In this document: piece after piece, positions 33,861-45,668 of the stretch | Layout: each line of letters starts with the position of its first letter | Numbering within the stretch: the first letter of the stretch is position 1 | Assembly: GCA_947069175.1 (NCBI GenBank) | Contig: CAMTDV010000013.1 | Location: 55,372,610-55,436,609 of the forward strand | DNA from: Scalesia atractyloides | Taxonomy: Eukaryota; Streptophyta; Magnoliopsida; Asterales; Asteraceae | Length of the DNA: 64,000 nt | Direction: 5' to 3' | Made by a program: the position numbers and the translations under genes | Notes under the pieces: model-generated | What the model saw: the letters and a program-made list of their open reading frames with translations, nothing else | The model's database searches: none | Told to the model about the DNA's origin: nothing

Positions 33861-36226
33861 TTTCACCTTGATGCCATTAACCAAAAGAAGATAATCAAAA
33901 AGTGATTTATCAAAAGCTTTTGTAAACAGGTCGGCACGTTGGTGATCGGTGTGGATTTTAACAACAGTGATAAGTTTCTTTTCATAACAATATCATATGA
34001 AATTATACTTAATCTCAATGTGTTTGGTTTTTGAGTGCTGTACAAGATTACGAGTAATATGTAAAGAAGCTCCGTTATCAACATAAATAGGAGTAGTTAG
34101 AAATTCAAAACCATAGTCATGCATTTGCTATTGGATCCATAGAACCTGGGAGCAGCAACTAGAAGTTGAAATATACTCAGCCTCATAGGTTGATGTAGCT
34201 ACACAAGTCTGCTTTTTGCGCTGCCACGTGACTAGGCGATTTCGCAAGAACTAACATCCTACTGATGTTGATTTTGCATCGATCTTGCAGCCACCTTGAT
34301 CAGAATCACTGAATGATGTCGAATCAAACTTATCATCCTTAGGGTACCAAAGACCAGTATCCGGGCGACCCTTCAGATAACGAAAGATTCTTTTCACAGC
34401 CATCAAATGACAAACTTTTGGACTTGACTAGTAGCGAGCTAGAAGACATGTTGGGTAAATTATATCGGGTCTTGAAGCAGTAAGATATATAAGAGATCCG
34501 ATCATAGCACGATAAAGAGACGTTCCACATGTTCACCCATTCCATCAGGAGTAATCCCATGATTTTGAGCTAATGGAATTCCCAAGGGCTTTGAGTCTTC
34601 CATTTGAAATCGTTTAAGAATATCCCCGACGTACTTGGTTTGATGGTTGAAAATCCCTTCCATAGATTGATGAACCTGCAAACCTAAAAAGAAAGTCATT
34701 TCTCCCATGGCGCTCATCTCGAACTTCTCTTGCATCACCTGCTCGAATTCTTTGCACATTTTCTCGTTTGTAGACCGAAAATAATATCATCAACATACAC
34801 TTGTACCAGCAATAAGTCCTCATTCTCTTCCTTTATGAAGAGAGTACAGTCGATCAATCCACGTCGAAAACCATTCTTGAGAAGATAGGAAGACAACGTT
34901 TCATACCAAGCCCGAGGAGCTTGATGAAGACATATAGTGCCTTATTGAGAAGCCAAACCTTGTCAGGATGGATTGGATCTTCAAAACAAGGTGGTTGCTC
35001 AACATATACTTCTTCTTCAACCACACTATGAAGAAATGCACTCTTCTCATCCATTTGATAAACTTTAAACTTCTTGTAGGACGCATAAGCCAAGAAGATT
35101 CTTATGGCCTCAGGACTTGCTACCGGTGCATAAACCTCATTATAATCAATGCCTTCTACCTGATTAAAGCTTCGACAACCAATCTTGCTTTGTTTCTCAC
35201 AACAACACCTCGGTCATCCTTATTACACTAATAAACCCATCTAGTACCCATCTTCTTGTAGTTGTCAGGCATGTCAACCAATTTCCACACGCCCAACTTC
35301 TGAAACTCTAATGTTCTTCTTGCATAGCTTCAACCCATGAGTCTTATTTCATTGCCTCCTTCCAATATTTCGGTTCTACTTGGCAAACATAGCAGGCAAA
35401 AGACCAATCATTCTGTTCCACAGATTCTCTAATTGCAGTATACAAACCAGCATTCTGATTGTTCCTTAGCTGATTATGTGTCTGCACTCCACTCTTAAAC
35501 ATCTCCTATAATATTCTGCTGAGGATGGGTATTATGGATTCGAGTTTTAGGGAACTCAAGAATATATACCCTAATTATTGATATTCAGATCAACAGCTAC
35601 GTCAATTGCTGGATTTGACAAAGATGTAGATGCATGTCCTGCAGTCGTTCCTTGATTTTGTACATTTGATGTGACATCAGAAATTCTAGGAACAGGAGCA
35701 GAAGTAGCTTCATGTGCATCATCTGACGAAACATTATAATCAGCAGCATCTTCAAATTCCTCATTTTGAACAAGATTGTTAACCGAAGTAAAAATTTGAG
35801 GGTTAACAATAATTGGTCATACTAATGACGAGTCGACTGAAGTATCACTTTCAAGTAGCATTTGTGCAGCTCCAGATGCATCATCAAAAGTTGGCAGATT
35901 GAAGGAGTCAAATAGTCCATCGTAGTCAAACATCCAAGGAGCACCCGGAGCTCTTACTGATTTTATATATCTTTGAACCTTAACTTCACCCCATTCCTCA
36001 ATCTTCTTCGTTGACAAATTCCACACTCTGAAATTTGGAGTAGCATATCCAAGAAAGAAACCTTCGATAGCGTTAGGACCGAATTTACCATGTGGATCAA
36101 TCATAGTGCATGGAGCTCCAAAAGGTTCTAAGAAAGACACATTCGATTTCCTTTTATGTAACAATTCGAAACATGTTTTCGCATGCCTCTTCACCGTAAG
36201 AACTCTATTCATCGTATGCAGTAGCC
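33861..36226 (-). pseudogene. Pol of element B, second half (IN end, RT, RNase H)
   Basis: Continues from 38728 after removal of the solo LTR. It opens with VATAYDE-like and NRVLTVKRHAKTCFELLHKRK words (36226-36130), then EPFGAPCTMIDPHGKFG and FFLGYATPNFRVWNL, the usual region after the integrase core. RT carries MDEKSAFLHSVVEEEVYVEQP near 35050, the active box QVYVDDIIFG near 34800, and GEMTFFLGLQVHQSMEGIF near 34690. RNase H is readable between 34480 and 33863 (ending near the SKALDKSLF-type motif) with frameshifts. The catalytic YVDD is kept, but many indels break the frame. The pol ends where the spacer starts. Confidence 0.88.
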
Positions 36227-36231
36227 ACAGC
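36227..36231. repeat. Target-site duplication, left copy (ACAGC)
   Basis: ACAGC directly before the LTR start TGTAACGC. The same five bases follow the LTR end at 38723-38727. Removing LTR and one copy rejoins the pol frame of element B. Confidence 0.93.
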
Positions 36232-38722
36232 TGTAACGCTTCACATTTTTACCTTTTGTTTTTAGTAGTCTGCTTCGTGTTTCTATTTTTGGAAAGTCCA
36301 AACTTTGTAATCGTATTTCTATCCTTCAATTCATTGTATTCTAAGGCTTTGATTGTAAACAAGATTAATCAACTATGCTAAATTCGCAAACTTTATTCGC
36401 ATTTAAACTTATGATCACGCTATACTTTATTCCTTTTAAATCAACTCGAAACAATGTGTTAGTGTGTGATGAATGTTTGTCAATCATATACAAAACTCAA
36501 GCAAGACAATTAGTGATGTTATTCAAGAAATTGAAGCCTCCATTATCATAAAATCATGATTTATTATGTGCAAGAAAATAATTGTTCAATAGTTGTTCTA
36601 TTTAGGATTTTTAAACAATATTTTTGCATAGTATTATATCATTTCAAGACCCATAAATGTCACACATATTATAATAAACACCTAAAGTCTAACAAATCAA
36701 CAAATAAATAACCTAAAGTTCAAAAAAAATTAAAAAAATAGAAGCAGGCCATGTTGCGGCCGCAACATGGGGACTTCTTTCCCCCTTTTTTAATTCAAAA
36801 CTCCCCCAAAGGCATTAAATGCAATCCAAGACTAAACCCTAATCTTCCCCTATATAACCATAAGTTTCCCCACCCATTTCTTACTTTTACAAGCCCCATA
36901 CTCTCAAAACAAATCCAAAACTTCTAAAATAGTTGCTGAAACGCAGCAGCTTGCAAGTGAGTTTCGACTCACTTTGCTTCTTCCTTTTACCTTGTTTTTC
37001 TTTCTAACACTCTTGGATAACCTCTAGGAAAGTTCTCACAAGTTTGCTTTGGCAAACTAAGGTGAAACCACACCATTTTGAGGTCCAAAAGTGTATAAAC
37101 TTTCTGCTCAAATTTTTATCTTTTAAACTTCAATTTTTTCAATGTTTTTACTTTGTTTCTTCTTCAACAATGTTTGCTAAGGCCCTATGGATGTTACCAT
37201 AGGTTTTACATGGAAAACCAAGGTGGAATCACACCAATTTTATGGCCAAACTTTCTCTTTATCTTCAAAAGACTTTATACAACTTGAGTTTAACTCATCT
37301 CAAACCTATGTCCGAATGCTTACAATCTTATGGTTGGTTAGGCTTAAAAACAAGGTTGAGACATTGAAAATAGAGGATTTATCCTCACAAATATTATGTT
37401 TTTATTAGGGTTTCAAACCCACAAGTGTTGATCCATCCAAGTTTACAAACTTGTATTGGTGTAGGTGTGATTACATGAAGGCCTTGGCCATTCAACTATT
37501 CAATCCACCCCTCACTTGATGATTTCTATAATTCTTGACCATCCGGATTGTCCTTGTGTCAATCTTATGTAATGGTGATCTTATGAAAGAGGTTTAGGAT
37601 GGTTAACCACCTACCTCCATGCATGACTTATATGACTTACATGATATCTATGAAATACATGAATTATATGATAAATTAGTAATATGTAACTATATGTAAA
37701 TACTTAATATAACCTAACCCTTTGATAATGACCAAATGGTTATTCGTCCTAAAAGTAGGTTATTTTATCCTAGACCTAAAACGTTACGATTCTATTGGGC
37801 GTGACCCATAAAAACACAATTACCCTTCAGGGCTTATTAGTGTCAAAACGAGAGTTCAATGTCTAGATAAATACTTTCGTATATATATTTTCTCGTACAT
37901 TTTAAATTTCTAAACTCATTAAACTCACCATCAATCTAAAACTCATACACCTACGTTTGCACTGTGTAGGATAAACTTGGTATTCCAACCCCCCTAAATC
38001 AACCTAACTCTCTCACGGATAATTCTTTGCAAAACCGTGAGTACACTCGACCCTTTTTATGTTTTCCACTATTTGGGTGCAACATGATTAATTTACTAAA
38101 ACTACACTAAATCACACTTTATTCTATACACAAACAATCCATCAACATGCTTTAGTCTTATGCTACTTGAATTGTTACTTGGTACATTCTTATGTTATCT
38201 AAATGTCATTAACTTTGATCGAGCCTCCCTTACATGTATAGCACTGTAGGAGTAACGCACCGCTCATATTCTTATGGTCATTGTTAAGTTGAAATCTTGC
38301 GGTACACTAGAGGATTGACTTGTAGATTCACATGCCTTATTACACTTATCTTGTATGCTAGCTATTCATGTGGATTTGTTAAATCGGATTTTATACTTAT
38401 GATATGATATTAAGCTTGTGTACTCGCCAATACTTTGTTATTGAACTATACTTTTTAACATGTTGCAGGTTGATGAAGTGGTATGATGGAACTTAGTAGG
38501 AATGGCATAGAAACACGTGTAGAATACTAAGTTAATTATCATGTTAATGTTGAACTTATTTCGTTGATGTTACTCTTATTTGGATTTTGTTGTAATGTGA
38601 CATTTGATGTTTGAATGAAATGAAATTTGGTTGATTTAAATATTGTCGCGAATAGTGTTATGATGCAATGAGTAATCTAGTCGTCTCATTCTGATGTTTC
38701 CGCCATCAGTTGGGGTGTGGCA
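36232..38722 (+). mobile_element. Solo LTR, 2,491 bp, probably gypsy
   Basis: Starts TGTAACGCTTC, ends TTGGGGTGTGGCA, carries TG...CA ends and is flanked by ACAGC on both sides. There is no coding capacity, PBS or polypurine tract inside, so it is one LTR left by recombination between two LTRs. A TATATAA box at 36851-36857 and a 22-base palindrome at 36749-36770 mark the promoter side, giving plus orientation. The length and the TGTAAC / GGGGTGTGGCA ends suggest a chromovirus- or Tat-type gypsy element, but without an internal region the lineage is a guess. It interrupts pol of element B exactly at the integrase core. Confidence 0.9.
36749..36770. promoter_or_regulatory. Perfect 22-base palindrome with a central NotI-type octamer
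   Basis: The left arm CCATGTTGCGG is followed immediately by its exact reverse complement CCGCAACATGG, creating GCGGCCGC at the centre. It lies about 80 bases before the TATA box of the solo LTR, in otherwise AT-rich sequence. Confidence 0.9.
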
Positions 38723-38727
38723 ACAGC
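38723..38727. repeat. Target-site duplication, right copy (ACAGC)
   Basis: Exact copy of the five bases at 36227-36231, directly after the LTR end GGTGTGGCA. Confidence 0.93.
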
Positions 38728-39740
38728 CTCCCCCGAAAATTGAATAGGAAGTTCTGATTCTACTAACATAGTTCTAGCAGTTTCAATCAGAGTTCTATTT
38801 TTCTCTCAGCGAAACCATTTTGTTGTGGAGTGTAACGAAAACTTTATTCATGTAACATGCCTTTAGAAGAACAAAACTCATCCATAACATGGTTCTTGAA
38901 TTCGGTACCATTGTGGCTTCTAATTCTCCTTATCTTCAAATTGTACAAATTTTCAAGTAGCGTGAGGAGATTCTTGGGGATTTCAGGAACTTCACTTTTG
39001 TGTGCCAAAACATTCACCCATGAAAATATTGAATAGTCATCAGTAACTACTAAACAATATGAATCACAAAAGATAGTCTTGTGTTTCATAGGTTCAAAGA
39101 GGTCTATATGAAGACATTCCAAAGGCATATTCACAGTGTTAATTTTCTTCACAAGATGAGACTTTCAAGCTTTCTTTCCCTTTTGGAACGATACACAGAC
39201 GTCTTGTAAATGAAAGTATTTCACTGGTACAACATTCACAAGATTGTTTTTCACCCAGTAGTTCATTTTCCTCAAGTGAATGTGTCCCATTCGTCTATGC
39301 CAAGAGATTGATTCCTTTTCGGTGGCTTTTGAGACAAAACATGTAACTTGTGAAGATGTAGTAATAGCTTGGCTCATGTCAAGAATATACAAGTCATTAA
39401 TTCTTGGAGCCGACAAAAGAATCCATTCTTTGGGAATCTTGAAACCAAGTTTCAACACATAACACCCGGCATTATCAAAATGAACCGTGAACTTCTTGTC
39501 GCAGATTTGAGGAACACTCAGAAGATTTTGATCAATTTTACGAACATAATTGAACTTATCAAAACTAGCAACACCATTGGAAACCATTCCTTCTCCAGTG
39601 ATGTATTCGCCCTTATCTCTAGCAAAGGCAACATAACCTCCCCTAATGCTTTTCACATCATAAAGAAGCCTTAAGTCGCCTGTCATGTGCCTTGATGCTC
39701 CACTGTCAACAATGCCAATGACTATTCATAGTTCCTCCTG
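38728..39740 (-). pseudogene. Pol of element B, first half (protease, integrase)
   Basis: Protease motif DSGASRHMTG at about 39710-39680, followed by the LLSVPQICDKKFTVHF region. The integrase zinc part has WHRRMGHIHLRKMN, but the Cys pair reads CVSFQKGK, so the second Cys is Phe. The catalytic core shows LHIDLFEP (first Asp kept), RSHNGTEFKN (second Asp changed to His, codon at 38915-38913) and PQQNGFAERKNRT (Glu kept). The core is then cut by the solo LTR after FSGEAV. Frameshifts lie between the pieces. This half alone shows the copy cannot integrate. Confidence 0.88.
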
Positions 39741-42700
39741 GAACACCCTGCACATTTCAATACCCGATCAGTTTGAGATGGGGACCCAAGCCTTAGTGGT
39801 CTTGGGTTGACCCTTATCATCAAGAAATGTGATTTCTATTTCTTGATGATTTAGAAACTTTGTGCCCCCCCTGAAACATTACCGGTATTAGATTTCCAAG
39901 ATTGTTGATGTTTACCAGATTGGCTATTATTTACAGTTTTAAATACTTCGGGTTTTAACAAACTTGACGAACTTGGTTTCCTTTCTAAAATCCGGTTTTA
40001 ATGCTTTCTCGATTATTTTAACTTGTTTTCGTCTCTGTTTTTTCTTCTTGTTCCTTAACAATATGTTTGTCTTGTTTAGGTGACACAGATTGACGTTGGC
40101 AAGTTGGTTCAGGAGGGGCTTTTTCAACAAACTTCGGTTTTGCTGGGTTGGTACAGTTTTTGATTATGTGGGAAACTCTCCACATTTAAAACATGTTCTC
40201 CTTTCAACAAATTTTGGAGATCCTACTTTATGACTTGATGTTGAACTTTTGGGTCTGGAGGTACTTGGTTCATCTTCATACCCATTTGTATGTTGAGTGT
40301 AATTGTTTTTACTATTACGCTTCAAAATCTTGACTTGATTTACAAATTCAATATAGACATGCTTTCAAAAGTCTCGATTTTATTAGTACCAGTTGAACCC
40401 AAGAATTTAACATTCTTCAATTTCTTTTTGTAGCGAGCGCCTTTAGCTTCAACCTTTGGTTGTGATTCCTTAGGTTTTTCAGCTCGCTTTTCTTGTTTTT
40501 TTCTTTTGAAATGAATATTGGTTGTGACTTGATTGGATTCTTCTTTTCCAAAAATTTGGTTGTTGAATTTTCAAAAAACTTAATCAACTGAAGTTGGATT
40601 TACAATTTTGATCAGAAAGTCTTTGTTTGAGTAAATTTTCTCATCCCCAATCAAAGTATACAACAGATTATCCTTTTCAGATGTAGACGCAGTTGCCTTG
40701 ACAGATTTCATAAGATCATTCCCTTGATTTGCAACAGATTTCACATAAGGAGTAGCAGAAATTTCTACCCCTTTTTCTTCATCAAGAGATTGATCCTGAT
40801 CGATTTTCTCTGACTCATCATCTAATGAATCATCTTCTCTATTATAGCTGGATTTTGATCACTAACAGATGATGAGTTCTCTGTTTTTCTGGATTCTTAT
40901 GAGGAATTGTCCAGCTTAAACCCTAATCCTGCTGCAAACTCTTTAGGATTAAGAGGTAAAGATGGTTCAAAGCGCGGCATTTCCTCTTCATCAGGTAATT
41001 TGGTATAATTGTGTTTCAAAGGAGGTGGACATAACTTATACCCAATGCATTTGACAAATCCCTTAAGTTTTTGAACGTCAATGATGTGATCAAGCACATA
41101 TCGGGAGTTAGAATAACTCTCCAATTTTAGCTTAATTGCATCATGTTCGCATTTGGCAATGGCTAGCTCCTTTTTGTTTCTTCAAGGATATTAATGTAGT
41201 TATTAATTCCTGTCTTCTTGCTAAAAACTGGTTTTGTTAATTCAGAAATGTTTTTCTTAAGAGTCTCGATTACACATTTGAATTCCTTTTCATTTCGAGT
41301 TAAAGCCAGATTTGCCTCTTTGCATTTTGAGAGTTCAACTACTAGGCTTTGATTGTGATTGTTTATTGTTTCAAATTTTGTTTTTAACTCAGCACAGTCA
41401 CTGCATATCTTAGGAGAGTCAGATTTTACCTGACTTGTTGAACCTGCAACGTTAGCCATAAAAGCGGTATAATGAGAAAAGGAAGTATTGTTTACAAAGA
41501 GTTTCTCCATTTCCTTTTATGCAACTTATGCTTTCTTCATCAATCCAGATTTTTGGCTTTTCAACTTCTCTGCTTCTTTCAGCAACTCATTGACCTCAGT
41601 ATCAATCTTTTCTCTGATATCTAAATCAGATCTGTAACAACCTACACTCGAGCTTTCCTCGTTAAAACTCCCATTATACCCAGAACTATCATCATCATCG
41701 GAAGTGTCAATACTGTGAACATGTTTGATCTGATTGATTATCTTGGCATAACACGCAGTTCCTCCTTGATTCTCGTTTCCATACTGAACTGACCAATCGC
41801 ATCCTTCATCTACTTGAACTACTAGTGCTCTGTTTGTGTTGTTTGAAGGCCCAGACTGGTTGGAGTTGTTTGGGTTTTTAACAGCTTCTATACTTCGTTC
41901 ATTGTTAACTTAAGTTGTGTTGGATGGTCGTGATTGATTCCGGAAAGGGTTGTGATTTCCTTGTTTGCTGGGTTTAGTACTTCGTATCTTTCTTGCTTTC
42001 CAAACTTTTTCTTCCAGTTCTGCTCATGTAGTCTTTAGCTCTTCTGACCGCACTTGCCCATTTAATATCCATCAATTCCATCTCATCTTTGTCTATTTGT
42101 TGATAGTCTTCTTTATTCAAATTGATGTTTCCAATTTAACCAGCGACTAGTCCACAGTAAGCACTATCCATGGTGTTTAGAAGTTCCATGTGTTCCCCAG
42201 CAACTTCTACGCTGACCTTGGAAGATGTGATGTATCAAGTCTGAAGGTATTAGGATTTGCAGGTTGAAAGTTGTTACCATAGAAAGCTTGTTGAGAAGCT
42301 TGTTGTGGAACTTGAGGTGTAACAACTTGCGGTTGTGGTAGAAAGGCTTTAGGATCAAATACTTGACCATAGGTTTGAGTACTTGAGCCAGCAGATTGAT
42401 CTGCTTGAACTAGTGGTGGTAGAAAGGGATTAACATTTGACACAAATGCAGTTTGAAGTTTTGGTTGCTGAGTTGTACTAACACATGTGTTAATACCTCC
42501 AAAGTACATTTCAGGGTTTTGTGGAACAAAAACTCTTTTTGCTTTCCGAATTTCTTCTTCATTTTTGTTTTCCAGCTTCTAAACATATTCATAAATACTA
42601 TTCACATTCAAAACACCTGTATGCTCTAGTAAGTCAATAAATTGATTCCATTTTGGCGGTAAGGCGTCAGCAAAACGCATCACGATTTCTTGTGGAGATG

Positions 42701-43351
42701 CTAACACTTTGTATGAATAAATTTCACAAAGCAGATGGTAGAAACGGGTTGTCATATCGCTTAGTATTTCATTCTCCATGAACATGAAACCTTCAAACTC
42801 TTTCTTCAGCAAATCATGTCGTATCTTTCTTGTTGCAGCATTTCCTTCTCCTCTTACTTCCAAAGTATCCCACAAATTCTTGCTGGTGGTACAGTACACA
42901 AACTGCTGGTAAATATTATTATGAAGTGCTTGTGTAAGGATAGCAAACGCCTTCTTCTCTAAATCATAGGCCTTTTTATCATTTTCATCTAAGTTGGCTA
43001 AGGAGGTTGGATTTGATCCTGTTCTTTGAGAGATTCCTTGTATGGTGTAGTAAAACATGTCCATAATTATGTATTTTGACCGAGAACATATGTATAGAAA
43101 CGACTTTTCCAAGAAGGATAATCGTTCTTATGGTTCAATTTTGGAGGACGGTTATTACTTCCTCTTTCACTCTCGCTTATAAGAAGAGTCTGAACGCTCT
43201 GATTTTGATTTGCCACACACGCGCATTGATTAGCGGTAATCATGGCTGCGTGCTGACGCATCAGTGATTTAACCCATGAGGTTGTGGAGCATTGTGATGA
43301 GTCTTGGTTTGAGCTTGAACTACTCCCCCAATCCCAAGGATTAGTACCCAT
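39741..43351 (-). pseudogene. Gag of element B
   Basis: Start codon at 43351: MGTNPWDWGSSSSSNQDSS, then KNDYPSWKSRFYTYVLGQ. A UBN2-type capsid region (43112-42579) has NDKKAYDLEKKAFAILTQAL, NLWDTLEVRGEGNAATRK and ADALPPKWNQFIDLL. A Gln/Pro-rich part (42509-42207), a coiled coil (41510-41163), an acid part and a Lys-rich tail follow. A zinc knuckle starting CFKCGE near 40185 is broken by a one-base shift in front of HIIKNC. Many frame changes occur. The MGTNPWDWG start is shared with 7387, placing both in one family. Confidence 0.85.
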
Positions 43352-43500
43352 TTTGTTTTCTTGTTTATGAAAGTAAACTTAAAATTTTTCAAGATTAGTT
43401 TTTAAAATAACAGTCTACTTTTAAAGTTCACAATATTAAAAACCACAAAGTTTTTAAAAACTGGAACACGAAAAACAGATCCCAAAAGAAGCTTAGTTCT

Positions 43501-43695
43501 TCGTACGAATCAATGATTTGTATGAGTCATTGTTCTTCATACGAACCAGGTTGTTCGTATGAATACTGTCTTTCGTGCGAGCAACCTATGCTTCGTATGA
43601 ACAAGGTTCTTCGTGCGAGTGACTTGGTCTTTCGCACGAACAATCTTGTTCTTCGTGCGGATAGGTTATTCGCTGATGATTGGTTTTTCGTAGGA
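43501..43695. repeat. Leader array of TCGTACGA motifs in element B
   Basis: Eleven degenerate copies (TCGTACGA, TCATACGA, TCGTATGA, TCGTGCGA, TCGCACGA and others) start at 43501, 43518, 43537, 43555, 43573, 43593, 43611, 43632, 43653, 43670 and 43688, thus spaced 17-21 bases. The array lies between the gag start (43351) and the PBS (44155). Confidence 0.92.
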
Positions 43696-44154
43696 AGGAA
43701 TCTTTTTGCATGGTTGGTTGATAAAAAAACCCTTATCTAACACAGCGACTTATTTCTGAGTTTGTTCGAAAGTGGTCAGTTGTCTACACAATTTCGGTTA
43801 AAAAGACAAACATTCCAATATCAGCTTTTCAGTCAAAACTGTCAAGTCTAGAGATTTGGTCAACCCTAAAATAATATTTCTGTGAGTTTTCCAGCAGATG
43901 TTTCACCTAAAAATATGTCCAACTAACTTTGGTAAAAAATTTTAAGAAAAACCATATCCTAACATGTCTCCATGTATTCTAACAAGGTTTTCATTCAAAT
44001 TTTCTAGATACAACAAGTTTTACCTAAGTTTTAAACTAGTTATCTTTTAACAACTTAAGTTTCTTGTTATGAGTTCAAGAATACTTCGAGAAACCCTCAC
44101 AACTAGCTAAGACACAACACTAAGCTTGGTTTTTAAAAAAGGAAGAGAGCCAAA
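43696..44154 (-). other. Remaining leader of element B
   Basis: Non-coding; co-linear with 7740-8159 of the sister copy. No further motif that I can support. Confidence 0.6.
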
Positions 44155-44166
44155 GCTCTGATAACA
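44155..44166 (-). promoter_or_regulatory. Primer binding site of element B
   Basis: The minus strand reads TGTTATCAGAGC, one substitution from the tRNA-Met PBS that is perfect in the sister copy at 8160-8171. Confidence 0.88.
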
Positions 44167-44168
44167 CT

Positions 44169-44924
44169 TATAGGTCCACTTCGAAAAACAAGATAACCTA
44201 CTTCCCTGTTTATGTAACACACATTCGAGTGCGGAATCCATGTAAGTATGCAAACCAAAGCAAAGTAAGAAGCACGAGATAACCAAAGATTCACTATCTT
44301 GATTAATAGAAGAGAACTAGTACAAACATATACACACAATGTTCATACAGACTCAGGATATACTCTCTGTGCTCTCTCTTGTGCTCTTAATGTCTCACAT
44401 GCGTCAACCACACCCTAAGAAGTGAGGTGTATGTCTGTTTATATAGTGCCAATACCTAGCAACAGTATGAAGAATGTTGCTGGTCATACGAACCACTATA
44501 AGTCACAAAGAACATTATGCTATGTATACTCGTACGAATAACCCATGGCTCGTACAAGCATAAACTGGCTCGTGCGAACAAGCAAAAGAACTTGTTGAAA
44601 GGGGGCGCTAGTACGACTGGAGGGTCACTCGTATGAATGGCAAGTGGCTCGTACGAGCAACAACTTGCTCATACGAAGCATCTTTCACTCGCACTTGGAA
44701 GTGTTCTTCGGATAACGTGCTAACAGACATGCCGTACACAAGACTTAACAGTATGCATGCATGCAATTGTTTTACAACACAGACAAACTAAATGTCGTAC
44801 TCAATCAAGATAGGAGGATATCTTAATTTGGCCGACACGACCAAACTATACAGACACAATAAACAAAGACCGTACAATTACAGACGTAACTAAGAAAAGC
44901 GACAGACATAAAAGTGTATCAACA
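44169..44924 (-). mobile_element. 5' LTR of element B (756 bp)
   Basis: The minus strand begins TGTTGATACACTTTTATG and ends ACCTATA, where the sister LTR has ACCTACA. CGTACGAG-type motifs crowd 44480-44700. A TATATAA-type box lies on the minus strand near 44445. The 3' partner LTR is not in the window, because the element is cut at its extra ORF near 21.2 kb. Confidence 0.9.
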
Positions 44925-45182
44925 GTTTGTTATTTACGTTCGTGTAACAATTACGGTTTCGGTTTAACGAATTCTGCATCTTAAACCGAACTCATCGCAG
45001 AGCTTGTGTTCTTCGGTGAAACGATCCGGACCTACAAGGAACTTCTTTCTAAGTTAATGGTTAAGGACCAGGTCACTCAGAAAACATTAGCGGAACATGA
45101 CCTTCTTTTGAACGATCAGCAGTCCGCACTCTTAGATTTTCAATGGTCCGTCGGTGGTATCGCTAGGTAGTTGACCATAGGG
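44925..45182. other. Short unassigned stretch between two LTRs
   Basis: About 260 bases between the LTRs of elements B and C. A frame with KDQVTQKTLAEHDLLL-like words can be read near 45060-45115 but is too short to identify. It may be a relic of older element DNA. Confidence 0.35.
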
Positions 45183-45656
45183 TGTAGGTCCCCTAGTCCT
45201 TATGGATCTTGACAGAATCGTCTATCTAACCTAGAGTGCGGAATCCCCTAGATCAGATTTCACTGAAATAACAAGAACACGAACACAAAGAATTCCTTCA
45301 TACACTCTTCTGTTGATTATCTAACACAAAGTGTTTACAACCAATTCAAGACTCTCTCTCTAAAACTCTATGAAGCAATTCTCTCTGCAACTGAACAATA
45401 GAACCAGCAGCCTAAACCCTAATGTAAACCTCCTTATATATAGAGTTAGGTTTTGCAACTGGGCTAGGGTTTCCTACAAGGACTGCTAATGGATTTTAGG
45501 CCCAATTTGCCTACCATGCTCTATTTAGTGTCTAGTTCAGCCCAAATACTTCTAATTCACTATTACAAAACTAAACCTGCTAATCGTTTATCATTTTACT
45601 AATTACAAGATATCCAAAGACCAAATCTAAGCTGTTGTCACAAATATGCACCAACA
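45183..45656 (-). mobile_element. 3' LTR of element C (474 bp), same family as A
   Basis: The minus strand begins TGTTGGTGCATATTTGTG and ends GACCTACA. It aligns over its length with both LTRs of element A. The flanking pentamer on its outer side is TAGGG. The 5' partner is beyond the window, behind the nested gypsy element G. Confidence 0.9.
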
Positions 45657-45668
45657 AACTCCCCCTTG
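45657..45668 (-). promoter_or_regulatory. Polypurine tract of element C
   Basis: The minus strand reads CAAGGGGGAGTT immediately before the LTR, identical to element A. Confidence 0.88.

Noticed and set aside
37187..37408. Frame of 73 residues inside the solo LTR
   Set aside because: No motif, no relative in the window, and such frames are expected by chance in 2.5 kb of LTR.
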